This document shows positions 1 through 6,087 of a DNA stretch of 36,300 nucleotides, in pieces. A program made the position numbers and the translations under genes. Position 1 is the stretch's first letter, and each line of letters starts with the position of its first letter. Source of the DNA: Bacillota bacterium (GTDB lineage Bacteria > Bacillota > Clostridia > Lachnospirales > Lachnospiraceae); assembly GCA_030526045.1 (NCBI GenBank), contig JAUNDN010000026.1, positions 1 to 36,300 on the forward strand. Reading direction: 5' to 3'. The notes beneath the pieces were generated by a model, which was given only the letters and a program-made list of their open reading frames with translations, was not told where the DNA came from and did no database searches.

Positions 1-1
1 G

Positions 2-622
2 TTTGCGGCAATTCGTGACGTGGTATCCTCGTCACGTTTCCGAGAATCCAGGATTAATGCAATATATAGCCAACATTATATTTACAAAACATACGAGGAA
101 CTGGTTGATGCACAAAGAAACTATTGTCAAATGATATTAAAAGAAAATCGTTTTAATAAATTGTTATCAAGTGGGAACCCAATTATTGTTGGATTCTTGT
201 ATGGCAAGTTTATTGAAATTGAAAAAATGGGAATTGAAATTGAATATAAAGTTAATGCGAAGAATTTGGATATAGAGATCCCTGTTCATAAAATAGTAGA
301 AATATTAGGCGACTTGCTAAATAATGCGGTGGAAGCATTAATGGTAATGGACGGGAAGAGAAACCTTTATATTGGCATGGAAGATAATAATACTATAATT
401 GAGGTTAGAAATAGGAGTCCATATATAGATTATAGTGAAATTATGACTTTTTTTATAAAAGGGTATAGTAAAAAAGGAGATGGCAGGGGATTGGGATTAT
501 ATAATGTAAAGCAGATTTGTAATGAAAATGAATTAGATATTATATGTCAAAATATAGAAGAAGGGGGAGTAAATTGGTTGACTTTCAGGGTGGTAAAGAA
601 AAAAGGAACCATTAGGCTTTAA
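2..622 (+). CDS. AgrC-like sensor histidine kinase, C-terminal part (5' end outside window)
   Basis: The reading frame is open from base 2 to the stop at 620-622, so the gene starts upstream of the window; the GTG at 20 is not a credible start. The visible ~206 residues end in a GHKL ATPase domain: an N-box-like DLLNNAVEAL (last helix of the dimerisation/ATP region) and a glycine-rich lid GDGRGLGLYNVKQI near the C-terminus. There is no receiver domain and no classical HPK1 H-box in the visible part. This matches the cytoplasmic end of the AgrC/ComD-type peptide-pheromone kinases. The gene converges on the minus-strand agrD-like gene with only 19 bp between stop codons, which supports a role as receptor for that peptide. 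Its response regulator is not in the window. Confidence in the family is high; the assignment as the cognate agr receptor is inferred from position. Confidence 0.8.
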   Translation, partial: FAAIRDVVSSSRFRESRINAIYSQHYIYKTYEELVDAQRNYCQMILKENRFNKLLSSGNPIIVGFLYGKFIEIEKMGIEIEYKVNAKNLDIEIPVHKIVEILGDLLNNAVEALMVMDGKRNLYIGMEDNNTIIEVRNRSPYIDYSEIMTFFIKGYSKKGDGRGLGLYNVKQICNENELDIICQNIEEGGVNWLTFRVVKKKGTIRL

Positions 623-631
623 ATGGTTCCT
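594..631 (-). terminator. Intrinsic terminator of the agrBD transcript
   Basis: A perfect 10-bp stem (AGGAACCATT at 604-613 with AATGGTTCCT at 622-631, 8-nt loop) is followed on the minus strand by a T-rich run (complement of 594-603). It lies just past the agrD stop and overlaps the last codons of the convergent kinase gene. The plus strand has no T-tract, so it should act mainly on the minus-strand transcript. Confidence 0.75.
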
Positions 632-641
632 CTTAAGATTA

Positions 642-767
642 TTATTCTGTAGGATACTTGTATTCTCCAAAAAATATAATGCTTGTAATATCAAAACTTA
701 CCCAAGCACCCCAAGCCATTGCAGCCGTAAGCAATGGTGCACTGATCTTAACAAGCCAATTCTTCAT
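642..767 (-). CDS. agrD: AgrD-like cyclic autoinducer peptide precursor
   Basis: A 41-codon gene starts at ATG (765-767), preceded by AAAGGAGAAC, and ends with TAA at 642-644. It overlaps the end of agrB by 20 nt, the usual agrB-agrD arrangement. The product has the three parts expected of AgrD: an amphipathic N-terminal helix (MKNWLVKISAPLLTAAMAWG), a central peptide ending in D-I-T-S-I-I-F-F, and an acidic, proline-containing tail G-E-Y-K-Y-P-T-E. There is no cysteine anywhere. The only residue placed to close a five-membered ring is Ser29, giving a predicted S-I-I-F-F lactone. Serine lactones are known in the Staphylococcus intermedius group, whereas most AgrD peptides use Cys thiolactones. 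AgrB would cut after Phe33. Exact peptide ends are inferred. Confidence 0.8.
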   Translation of the reverse strand: MKNWLVKISAPLLTAAMAWGAWVSFDITSIIFFGEYKYPTE

Positions 768-1311
768 ACTTATGTTCTCCTTTCATCTTTCGTATTTTTG
801 CAGCAACGAGCTGCAAAGTGTGTAATATAATCACCCAGAATCCTACTGTTATATAGGGATTCTCAGGAACTATATACGTGAGTGTCAGGTAAAAGAAAAT
901 AATAATGAATGACTGTAACCGTACCCGTTTCGTAACCTTTTCACTTAAGGGACGGCGGACTGCCGAGGTCACAGGCCCGATATAGTAGTTGCTGAGGATG
1001 CACAGGAAAAGAAGAATCATCTGCAACAATTTATTGACCGGAATCAAGGGCATTACCATTAGGGATAAAAACATATATAAAAGAGATACGAAAAAGCAGC
1101 CGAGATAGGTGCGGCAGTGAAGTCCTCCGGTAGAAGAACGCAAAAGCATCATCACAGCTACCGCAAACAGATATAAGCCTAATTCATTTCTGAAAATAAA
1201 TCCCATGATCAGCAATTTGCTGGTTTCTGCAGCAACTGTTTTCCCGGTAAATGCAAGCTGGGCAATTTGATAATCACTGAATCCATACTGTTCCCTTAAA
1301 AATTTCTGCAT
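748..1311 (-). CDS. agrB: AgrB-family accessory gene regulator protease
   Basis: This 187-residue polytopic membrane protein matches the AgrB family, membrane cysteine proteases that remove the AgrD C-terminal tail and cyclise the autoinducer. The diagnostic motif is R-S-S-T-G-G-L-H-C at residues 58-66. Catalytic His65 and Cys72 are seven residues apart, the same spacing as His77/Cys84 of S. aureus AgrB. Hydrophobic segments lie at about 34-55, 70-90, 95-112, 134-150 and 155-171. The start at 1309-1311 has an AAAGGA ribosome site. The last residues (E-E-L-A-C) are read from the first codons of agrD. It is divergent from an XRE regulator across an intergenic region full of inverted repeats. 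Confidence 0.9.
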   Translation of the reverse strand: MQKFLREQYGFSDYQIAQLAFTGKTVAAETSKLLIMGFIFRNELGLYLFAVAVMMLLRSSTGGLHCRTYLGCFFVSLLYMFLSLMVMPLIPVNKLLQMILLFLCILSNYYIGPVTSAVRRPLSEKVTKRVRLQSFIIIFFYLTLTYIVPENPYITVGFWVIILHTLQLVAAKIRKMKGEHKYEELAC

Positions 1312-1330
1312 ATCCGTAAATCCTTTCCCT

Positions 1331-1367
1331 ATGAACTGAGTTCATTTTAAGATGAATTTTGGTTCAT
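1331..1367. promoter_or_regulatory. Paired palindromes upstream of agrB (candidate operator)
   Basis: ATGAAC-TGA-GTTCAT (1331-1345) is a perfect 6-bp palindrome. It is followed by the imperfect copy ATGAATTTTGGTTCAT (1352-1367); the two share ATGAA...TTCAT half-sites and lie 21 bp apart, about two helical turns. They sit 20-56 bp upstream of the agrB start codon, in the likely promoter or leader. No binding protein can be named from sequence; the neighbouring XRE protein or a LytTR-type AgrA are candidates. Confidence 0.45.
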
Positions 1368-1380
1368 ATTGCCGAAATTA

Positions 1381-1471
1381 ACTGAATGCATCAAATTTTC
1401 CTATTTTTGAACAAAAATGAGCAAAAAAAGCCCAAAATCATTCAAAAATAGGAAAAAAATGATAATTCAGT
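1381..1471. repeat. Large inverted repeat between agrB and the XRE gene
   Basis: Two 31-bp arms (1381-1411 and 1441-1471) face each other across a 29-bp spacer. The outer 7 bp (ACTGAAT / ATTCAGT) and inner 16 bp (TTTTCCTATTTTTGAA / TTCAAAAATAGGAAAA) are perfectly complementary, while the 8 bp between them do not match at all. Two separate conserved blocks at fixed spacing suggest protein half-sites more than an RNA hairpin. It lies 70 bp upstream of agrB and 102 bp upstream of the XRE start. Confidence 0.55.
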
Positions 1472-1572
1472 AAAAAATCGGATCAAAAAGAAAATGCGTG
1501 GTAAAATGCATCTAAGCGCGCTCGTGAACAATATGTAAGTCTAAGAGGAACAAAAGAGAAAAGAGGAATTGC

Positions 1573-1959
1573 ATGAAAACGGGTTTACAGGTAAGTAAAT
1601 TCTCATATCCGTATAAGGAAGTGGGATTCAGAATCAGAAATTTGCGGGAAGCAAATGGATATACCAGGGATGCACTTGCTGCGAGGATTGAAATATCCAC
1701 AAAATTTTTATATGAAATTGAAATGGGTAAAAAGGGTTTCTCGGCAGAAGTTCTTTTCCGCCTGTCTCAGACGCTGGCGATCAGTACAGACTATCTGCTT
1801 ACAGGAGTCGATGGGAGTGTGGGAAGCAGGGGCTGTGTCATCCCAAGGAAAATGGTGGATACAATCAAATGCTTCAGTCCCTATCAGATGGGGAATCTCC
1901 AGAAGGTACTGCAGACCATGCAGGAAATGTGTACGATGGAAAAACAAAAGCATCTTTAA
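1573..1959 (+). CDS. XRE-family helix-turn-helix regulator
   Basis: This 128-residue protein has an N-terminal HTH_3/XRE DNA-binding domain at residues ~15-75. IRNLREANGYTRDALAARI forms the first helices and turn; STKFLYEIEMGKKGFSAEVL contains the recognition helix; LAISTDYLLTG is the typical end of the domain. The remaining ~50 residues are a short helical tail with no recognised sensor. ATG 1573 is preceded by AGAGGAA. It is divergent from agrB and the only regulator visible in this corner of the window, so it may control the agr genes or itself through the intervening inverted repeats; that link is inferred. The gene is followed by the tandem-repeat array, and its transcript could run on to the terminator at 2384-2419. 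Confidence 0.85.
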   Translation: MKTGLQVSKFSYPYKEVGFRIRNLREANGYTRDALAARIEISTKFLYEIEMGKKGFSAEVLFRLSQTLAISTDYLLTGVDGSVGSRGCVIPRKMVDTIKCFSPYQMGNLQKVLQTMQEMCTMEKQKHL

Positions 1960-1992
1960 AGCTGTTGCATTACAGGGGCAAATTTATATTTG

Positions 1993-2300
1993 GGGCATAG
2001 GAGCAGGGAATGACGAAAAAGGCCACGCGGAGAAAGAGCGAGGCGTGGTGCAGAAGCTAGAAATAGTGAAAAAAGCCACGCGATGAAAGAGCGTGGTGGG
2101 GTTGTAAGAGCTGGAAATAACGAAAAAACCACGCGCCAAAGAGCGAGGCGGGGCGCAGGAGAAGATAAGCGATGAAAAAAACCACGCGCCAAAGAGCGGT
2201 GCGGGGCACAGGAGGAAGAAAGTGTCCAAAAAGCCACGCGGCCGAGAGCGAGGCGGGGCGCAGGAGGGGAAAAGTACAAAAAAGCCACGCAACGATAAAT
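1993..2300. repeat. Degenerate ~53-nt tandem repeat array, about six copies
   Basis: The core GAAAAA-CCACGC recurs with CCACGC starting at 2023, 2076, 2129, 2182, 2234 and 2285, giving periods of 53, 53, 53, 52 and 51 nt. Each full unit continues with AAAGAGCGAGGCGGGGCGCAG, strongly purine-rich on the plus strand. Several units can fold locally (CCACGC with GCGTGG in units 1 and 2). The period is not a multiple of three, and stop-free stretches occur in all three minus frames, so the array is unlikely to be coding. Two more degraded copies lie at 23813-23912. It fills the 458-base gap between the XRE gene and the next gene, together with the terminator. Confidence 0.8.
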
Positions 2301-2366
2301 TCGCTTGACGAGGAGATAAACAATTTACTAATAAGAAGAGATAAACAAATGTCAGTTTATTCACGA

Positions 2367-2419
2367 CTTCGTCTACAGTCTGAGGGGCAAATCACCAAGT
2401 GATTTGCCCCTTCGTTTTT
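2367..2419 (+). terminator. 16-nt conserved element plus intrinsic terminator
   Basis: CTTCGTCTACAGTCTG (2367-2382) is followed after one A by a perfect 12-bp hairpin (GGGGCAAATCAC 2384-2395, GTGATTTGCCCC 2399-2410, loop CAA) and then TTCGTTTTT. It should stop plus-strand transcription coming through the repeat array. The 16-mer matches CTTTGTCTACACTCTG at 24064 in 14 of 16 positions, and that copy too abuts a terminator hairpin. Confidence 0.8.
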
Positions 2420-2789
2420 AGCTTACCATTCCGCCCAGCATGCCGCTGCCTGCACAAAGAATAAGAACAGTAAAGAAATTCCCGGAAGCAGACATCCCGT
2501 GATTGACGATGAGCGAAACAATGAGCAGAACGATAAAGTAAAGACTCCCCAGCAGAAGTCCCCATAGATATTTCCGACTGCCCTCCCGTTTGCCGGTGAG
2601 AAATCCGGCAAAAAAGGTCACAATGATGTAAATGGCAACGATACAGACAGACACGATCTTTTCTGAGAGCCCGAAACGGTACAGCATCAGTGCCAGTAGC
2701 AGGAGCAGACCGGTGGTGAGAAGATAGGAAAGGAGCAGGCATTTGAGGATGAAGGTGAAACGGGCACTTACGTTTATTTTATTGAGCAT
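2418..2789 (-). CDS. Small four-helix membrane protein, TIGR04086-like
   Basis: This 123-residue protein is almost entirely hydrophobic, with four predicted membrane helices at about 11-36, 45-65, 74-92 and 100-120. A short polar loop, TGKREGSRKYLWG, sits between helices 2 and 3. The pattern matches the TIGR04086 (YrzE-like) family of clostridial membrane proteins, often found near yajC, the SCIFF genes and secDF. That is consistent with scfA, scfB and secDF lying 1.6 kb away, although this copy is on the opposite strand. Function is unknown. The start at 2787-2789 follows a GGAGGTCCC ribosome site. The family call rests on recalled sequence pattern and context, so it is moderate. Confidence 0.6.
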   Translation of the reverse strand: MLNKINVSARFTFILKCLLLSYLLTTGLLLLLALMLYRFGLSEKIVSVCIVAIYIIVTFFAGFLTGKREGSRKYLWGLLLGSLYFIVLLIVSLIVNHGMSASGNFFTVLILCAGSGMLGGMVS

Positions 2790-2947
2790 GGGACCTCCGT
2801 TACTCTATGTAGAGATTTTTATGAATTCTTTATAGTATATTCATATGTGTCTGCTTGACAGAGAATGCTATGATATTGTAATATTTGCGTAAGCTGTCTG
2901 CAAACTGGCAGCAATCATAATAAGAAGAATAAGGAGTGAGTTTTATT

Positions 2948-4288
2948 TTGGATACCGATGGTGTCATACAATTGTTTGCGTTGTTGATTTTATTGTTTTT
3001 GTCTGGCTTTTTCTCATCTGCGGAGACGGCCTTGACGACAGTCAACAGGGTGCGCCTTAAAACACTGGCGGATGAAGGCGATAAGAGAGCCCAGACTGCG
3101 ATGAAGGTACTTGATAAGTACGGAAAGATGCTGAGCGCGATCCTGATCGGAAACAATATTGTAAATATTTCAGCATCCGCACTTGCTACTACATTGGCAA
3201 TCAGAATTAATCTGGCAGTAGGAATAGCAACAGGTATATTGACGGTGGTGGTACTTTTGTTTGGTGAAATCATGCCCAAGAACCTGGCAATGGTCTATTC
3301 GGAGAATCTGGCCCTTGGTTACGCGGGCGCGATTGCAGCAATCATGAAGCTGTTAACACCGGCAATTTTTATTGTAGATAAGCTGGCAAACGGCATGATG
3401 AAGCTGTTACATATTGATGCAAATAAGAAAACAGCCATGACGGAAAATGAACTGCGTACCTACGTGGAGGTCAGTCATGAGGATGGAGTCATTGAATCGG
3501 AAGAGCGGGAAATGATCTACAATGTGTTTGACTTCAGTGATGCAGTTGCCAAGGATGTTATGATTCCAAGAATTGATATGGCAACGATTAGTGAAGATGC
3601 CCATTACGATGAGGTCATGGAGCTGTTTAAGGAATGCATGTATACCCGAATTCCCGTTTACAGCGGTGATAAGGATAACATGATTGGACTGATCAATATC
3701 AAGGACTTCATACTGGTTGAAGATCGGGAAGCCTTTCAAATCAGTGGTATCATGCGCCAGGCCCATTATACATATGAATTTAAGAAGACGGCAGATCTGC
3801 TTGTTGAAATGAGAGAGAAGCGGGTAAATGTTTCTTTTGTGCTGAATGAATATGGCGCGACCGTCGGTATGATCACAATGGAGGATCTTCTGGAAGAAAT
3901 TGTCGGTGAAATCCGCGATGAGTATGACGAGGATGAAGAAGAGCTGATCCAGCAGGTGGACGAGAGAAGCTACCTGGTTGAGGGCAGTATGAAGCTCAGT
4001 GATATTAATGATGAGCTGGGAACAGAACTGGAATCTGAGGACTATGATTCACTCGGTGGTCTGATCATTGAAAATCTTGACCGCCTTCCGGAAGACGGGG
4101 AGACAATAGAGACAGAGCAAGGAATCACTCTTCAGGTAAAGGGAGTTAATCAGAACCGAATTGTGAAGGTACTTATGACTCTTCCGGAAAAGAAAACAGA
4201 GGATGAACAAAAGGAAGACGGGGAAAGTGAACCGGACGATCATCTGAATGAGCCTGACGATATGCCAAAGGAGAATCAGGAAGATTAA
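2948..4288 (+). CDS. CNNM/HlyC-CorC family membrane protein with CBS domains
   Basis: The ~446-residue protein has the standard three-part layout. An N-terminal CNNM (DUF21) membrane domain carries SGFFSSAETALTTV and FGEIMPKNLAM. A cytosolic CBS pair spans about residues 205-335 (VAKDVMIPRIDMATI, RIPVYSGDKDNMIGLI). A C-terminal CorC_HlyC domain (~350-430) carries YLVEGSMKLSDINDELG. Relatives are linked to Mg2+ or other divalent-cation export; 'hemolysin' in older names is not functional evidence. The last ~30 residues are highly acidic. The TTG at 2948 is preferred because AAGGAG (2931-2936) lies 11 nt upstream; the in-frame GTG at 2936 overlaps that site. Substrate is not known. Confidence 0.85.
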   Translation: MDTDGVIQLFALLILLFLSGFFSSAETALTTVNRVRLKTLADEGDKRAQTAMKVLDKYGKMLSAILIGNNIVNISASALATTLAIRINLAVGIATGILTVVVLLFGEIMPKNLAMVYSENLALGYAGAIAAIMKLLTPAIFIVDKLANGMMKLLHIDANKKTAMTENELRTYVEVSHEDGVIESEEREMIYNVFDFSDAVAKDVMIPRIDMATISEDAHYDEVMELFKECMYTRIPVYSGDKDNMIGLINIKDFILVEDREAFQISGIMRQAHYTYEFKKTADLLVEMREKRVNVSFVLNEYGATVGMITMEDLLEEIVGEIRDEYDEDEEELIQQVDERSYLVEGSMKLSDINDELGTELESEDYDSLGGLIIENLDRLPEDGETIETEQGITLQVKGVNQNRIVKVLMTLPEKKTEDEQKEDGESEPDDHLNEPDDMPKENQED

Positions 4289-4323
4289 ACTTCCCACGGA
4301 AAGGATTTTTTTCATAAAATACT

Positions 4324-4351
4324 TTTCCAAATTCCCCAACTATGCTATACT
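4324..4351 (+). promoter_or_regulatory. Candidate promoter of scfA
   Basis: TTTCCA (4324-4329) and TATACT (4346-4351) are separated by 16 bp and lie 52 bp upstream of the scfA start codon. The -10 match is good (5/6), the -35 moderate (4/6). The region 4289-4402 otherwise holds only the scfA leader and ribosome site GGGAAGGAG. Confidence 0.5.
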
Positions 4352-4402
4352 ATATGAAAAATAAGCAAGCAAGCCTGCTTATGCAGGGAAGGAGATATTA
4401 TT

Positions 4403-4546
4403 ATGAAGCGTATTAAGACATTAGTTACAAGAGATTTAAAGGAATCCATGAAAAAGGGCGGTTGCGGAGAATGCCAGACATCCTGCCAGTCAGCCTGCAA
4501 GACTTCCTGTACAGTAGGTAACCAGAGCTGCGAAAAAGTGAAATAA
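4403..4546 (+). CDS. scfA: SCIFF ribosomal peptide precursor (six cysteines)
   Basis: This 47-codon gene encodes the SCIFF peptide, a ribosomally made peptide conserved across Clostridia. Its cysteines are turned into a thioether (sactipeptide-type) link by the adjacent maturase. All six cysteines are present at residues 21, 24, 28, 32, 36 and 43, after a basic leader with the family-typical start MKRIKTLVTRDLKESMK. A strong GGAAGGAG site precedes ATG 4403. A hairpin separates it from scfB, so precursor transcript probably exceeds maturase transcript. The biological role of SCIFF is not established. Confidence 0.95.
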   Translation: MKRIKTLVTRDLKESMKKGGCGECQTSCQSACKTSCTVGNQSCEKVK

Positions 4547-4570
4547 GTACAAAAACAGGATAGTGAATGT

Positions 4571-4594
4571 AAGCAGCGGCTTTCGTCGCTGCTT
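4571..4594 (+). terminator. Attenuating hairpin between scfA and scfB
   Basis: AAGCAGCGGC (4571-4580) pairs with GTCGCTGCTT (4585-4594) over 10 bp with one G-U pair and a TTTC loop. Only a weak T-tract (ATTGTATGTAT) follows. It probably lets part of the transcription continue into scfB and secDF. Confidence 0.6.
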
Positions 4595-4616
4595 ATTGTA
4601 TGTATCCGTAGAATCC

Positions 4617-4635
4617 ATTCCATCTAAGATGGAAT
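4617..4635 (+). other. Second hairpin in the scfB leader
   Basis: ATTCCATC (4617-4624) pairs with GATGGAAT (4628-4635) across a TAA loop, 43 bp before the scfB start. No T-tract follows. It may be an mRNA-stability or processing structure separating scfA from scfB. Confidence 0.4.
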
Positions 4636-4677
4636 TGGGGATTCGCAGAATTCGCGGGAGTTGGAGAGGAAGGAAAA

Positions 4678-6087
4678 GTGGTACATCAGTATAAGAATAA
4701 CGGTTACAATATTGTCCTTGATGTCAACAGTGGCTCCGTTCATGTGGTAGATGATGTGGTGTATGATATCATTCCGATTGTAGAGGAAGGACTAAATACC
4801 GATACAGATACGGAAGCAATCGAGGGCAGTGTCCTTGAGAAACTGAAGGGGAAGTATGAGCCTTCCGATATAAAGGATGCTTTTGAACAGGTGATTGAGC
4901 TTAAGGAGGCAGGACAGCTCTACGCGCCTGATATTTATGAAAATTATATTATTGATTTCAAAAAGAGAGAGACAGTGGTGAAGGCGCTCTGCCTGCATAT
5001 TGCCCATGACTGCAATCTGGCATGTAAATATTGCTTTGCGGAAGAAGGAGAGTATCACGGCAGACGAGCGCTAATGAGTTATGAGGTCGGTAAGAAGGCT
5101 TTGGACTTTCTTGTCAAGAATTCAGGAAACCGTGTGAATCTGGAGGTTGATTTCTTCGGAGGAGAGCCGCTGATGAACTGGCAGGTTGTGAAGGATCTGG
5201 TGGCATACGGCAGGAGCCTGGAGGAGCCTTATCATAAGAAATTCCGGTTTACACTGACTACAAATGGTGTTCTGTTAAACGATGAGGTCCTGGAATTTGC
5301 AAACAAAGAAATGTCCAACATTGTTCTCAGTATTGATGGCAGGAAGGAGATCCATGACCTGATGCGTCCCTTTAGGAAGGGGCAGGGAAGCTATGATCTG
5401 ATCGTTCCCAAGTTCCAGAAGGTTGCTAAGAGCCGTGATCAGATGAACTATTATGTGCGGGGAACCTTTACCAGAAACAATCTGGATTTTTCCAGGGATG
5501 TGATGCATCTGGCGGATCTGGGCTTTCGGCAGATATCTGTGGAGCCGGTAGTGGCGCAGCCCACAGATGATTACGCACTGCGGGAGGAGGATATTCCTAC
5601 ATTGCTTGAGGAATATGACCGTTTGGCAGTTGAACTTTTGAATAGAAGAAAAGAAGGAAAAGGTGTTAATTTTTTCCATTTTATGATAGACTTGGAGGGC
5701 GGACCCTGTGTAGCCAAACGCTTATCCGGCTGTGGCTCGGGAACGGAATATCTGGCAGTCACACCATGGGGAGACTTGTATCCCTGCCATCAGTTTGTTG
5801 GCAAGGAGGAGTTCCTGATGGGAAATGTGGATGAGGGTATTACACGAACCGATATCAGGGATGAATTTAAGACCTGTAATGTTTATGCCAAGGAAAAGTG
5901 CAGAAACTGTTTTGCAAAATTCTATTGCAGCGGAGGATGTGCTGCCAATTCCTATAACTTCCATGGGCATATCAACGATGCTTATGATCTTGGCTGTGAA
6001 TTACAGAGAAAACGTGTTGAATGTGCAATTATGATAAAAGCAGCATTGGCTGATTTAGAAGGAGAAGAAGAAAATGAAGAAGAATAA
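4678..6087 (+). CDS. scfB: SCIFF thioether maturase, radical SAM/SPASM protein
   Basis: This 469-residue radical SAM enzyme installs the thioether bond in the SCIFF peptide. An N-terminal RiPP-recognition-like region (~1-95) precedes the radical SAM core with Cys112-x3-Cys116-x2-Cys119 (C-N-L-A-C-K-Y-C). FFGGEPLMNW follows as the GGE SAM-binding motif. A C-terminal SPASM domain holds many cysteines, including CGSGTEYLAVTPWGDLYPCH and CRNCFAKFYCSGGC, as needed for two extra [4Fe-4S] clusters. Length and cysteine layout agree with the CteB/ScfB family. The GTG start at 4678 has an AGGAAGGA site. Its end overlaps secDF by 14 nt, suggesting translational coupling. Confidence 0.95.
   Translation: MVHQYKNNGYNIVLDVNSGSVHVVDDVVYDIIPIVEEGLNTDTDTEAIEGSVLEKLKGKYEPSDIKDAFEQVIELKEAGQLYAPDIYENYIIDFKKRETVVKALCLHIAHDCNLACKYCFAEEGEYHGRRALMSYEVGKKALDFLVKNSGNRVNLEVDFFGGEPLMNWQVVKDLVAYGRSLEEPYHKKFRFTLTTNGVLLNDEVLEFANKEMSNIVLSIDGRKEIHDLMRPFRKGQGSYDLIVPKFQKVAKSRDQMNYYVRGTFTRNNLDFSRDVMHLADLGFRQISVEPVVAQPTDDYALREEDIPTLLEEYDRLAVELLNRRKEGKGVNFFHFMIDLEGGPCVAKRLSGCGSGTEYLAVTPWGDLYPCHQFVGKEEFLMGNVDEGITRTDIRDEFKTCNVYAKEKCRNCFAKFYCSGGCAANSYNFHGHINDAYDLGCELQRKRVECAIMIKAALADLEGEEENEEE

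Noticed and set aside
20-22. GTG at 20 as true start of the kinase gene
   Set aside because: The frame is open to the window edge, no ribosome site is present, and the remaining protein would lack any sensor region.
1993-2300. CRISPR array
   Set aside because: Units are directly adjacent and degenerate throughout, with no constant repeat/unique spacer pattern and no cas genes.
1956-2364. Several overlapping minus-strand open frames with repeated P-R-S-L-A-R-G-F-F-like peptides, and a plus frame at 2172-2402
   Set aside because: They arise from reading the ~53-nt repeats in different frames. The period is not a multiple of three, the same peptide appears in three frames, and no ribosome sites are present.
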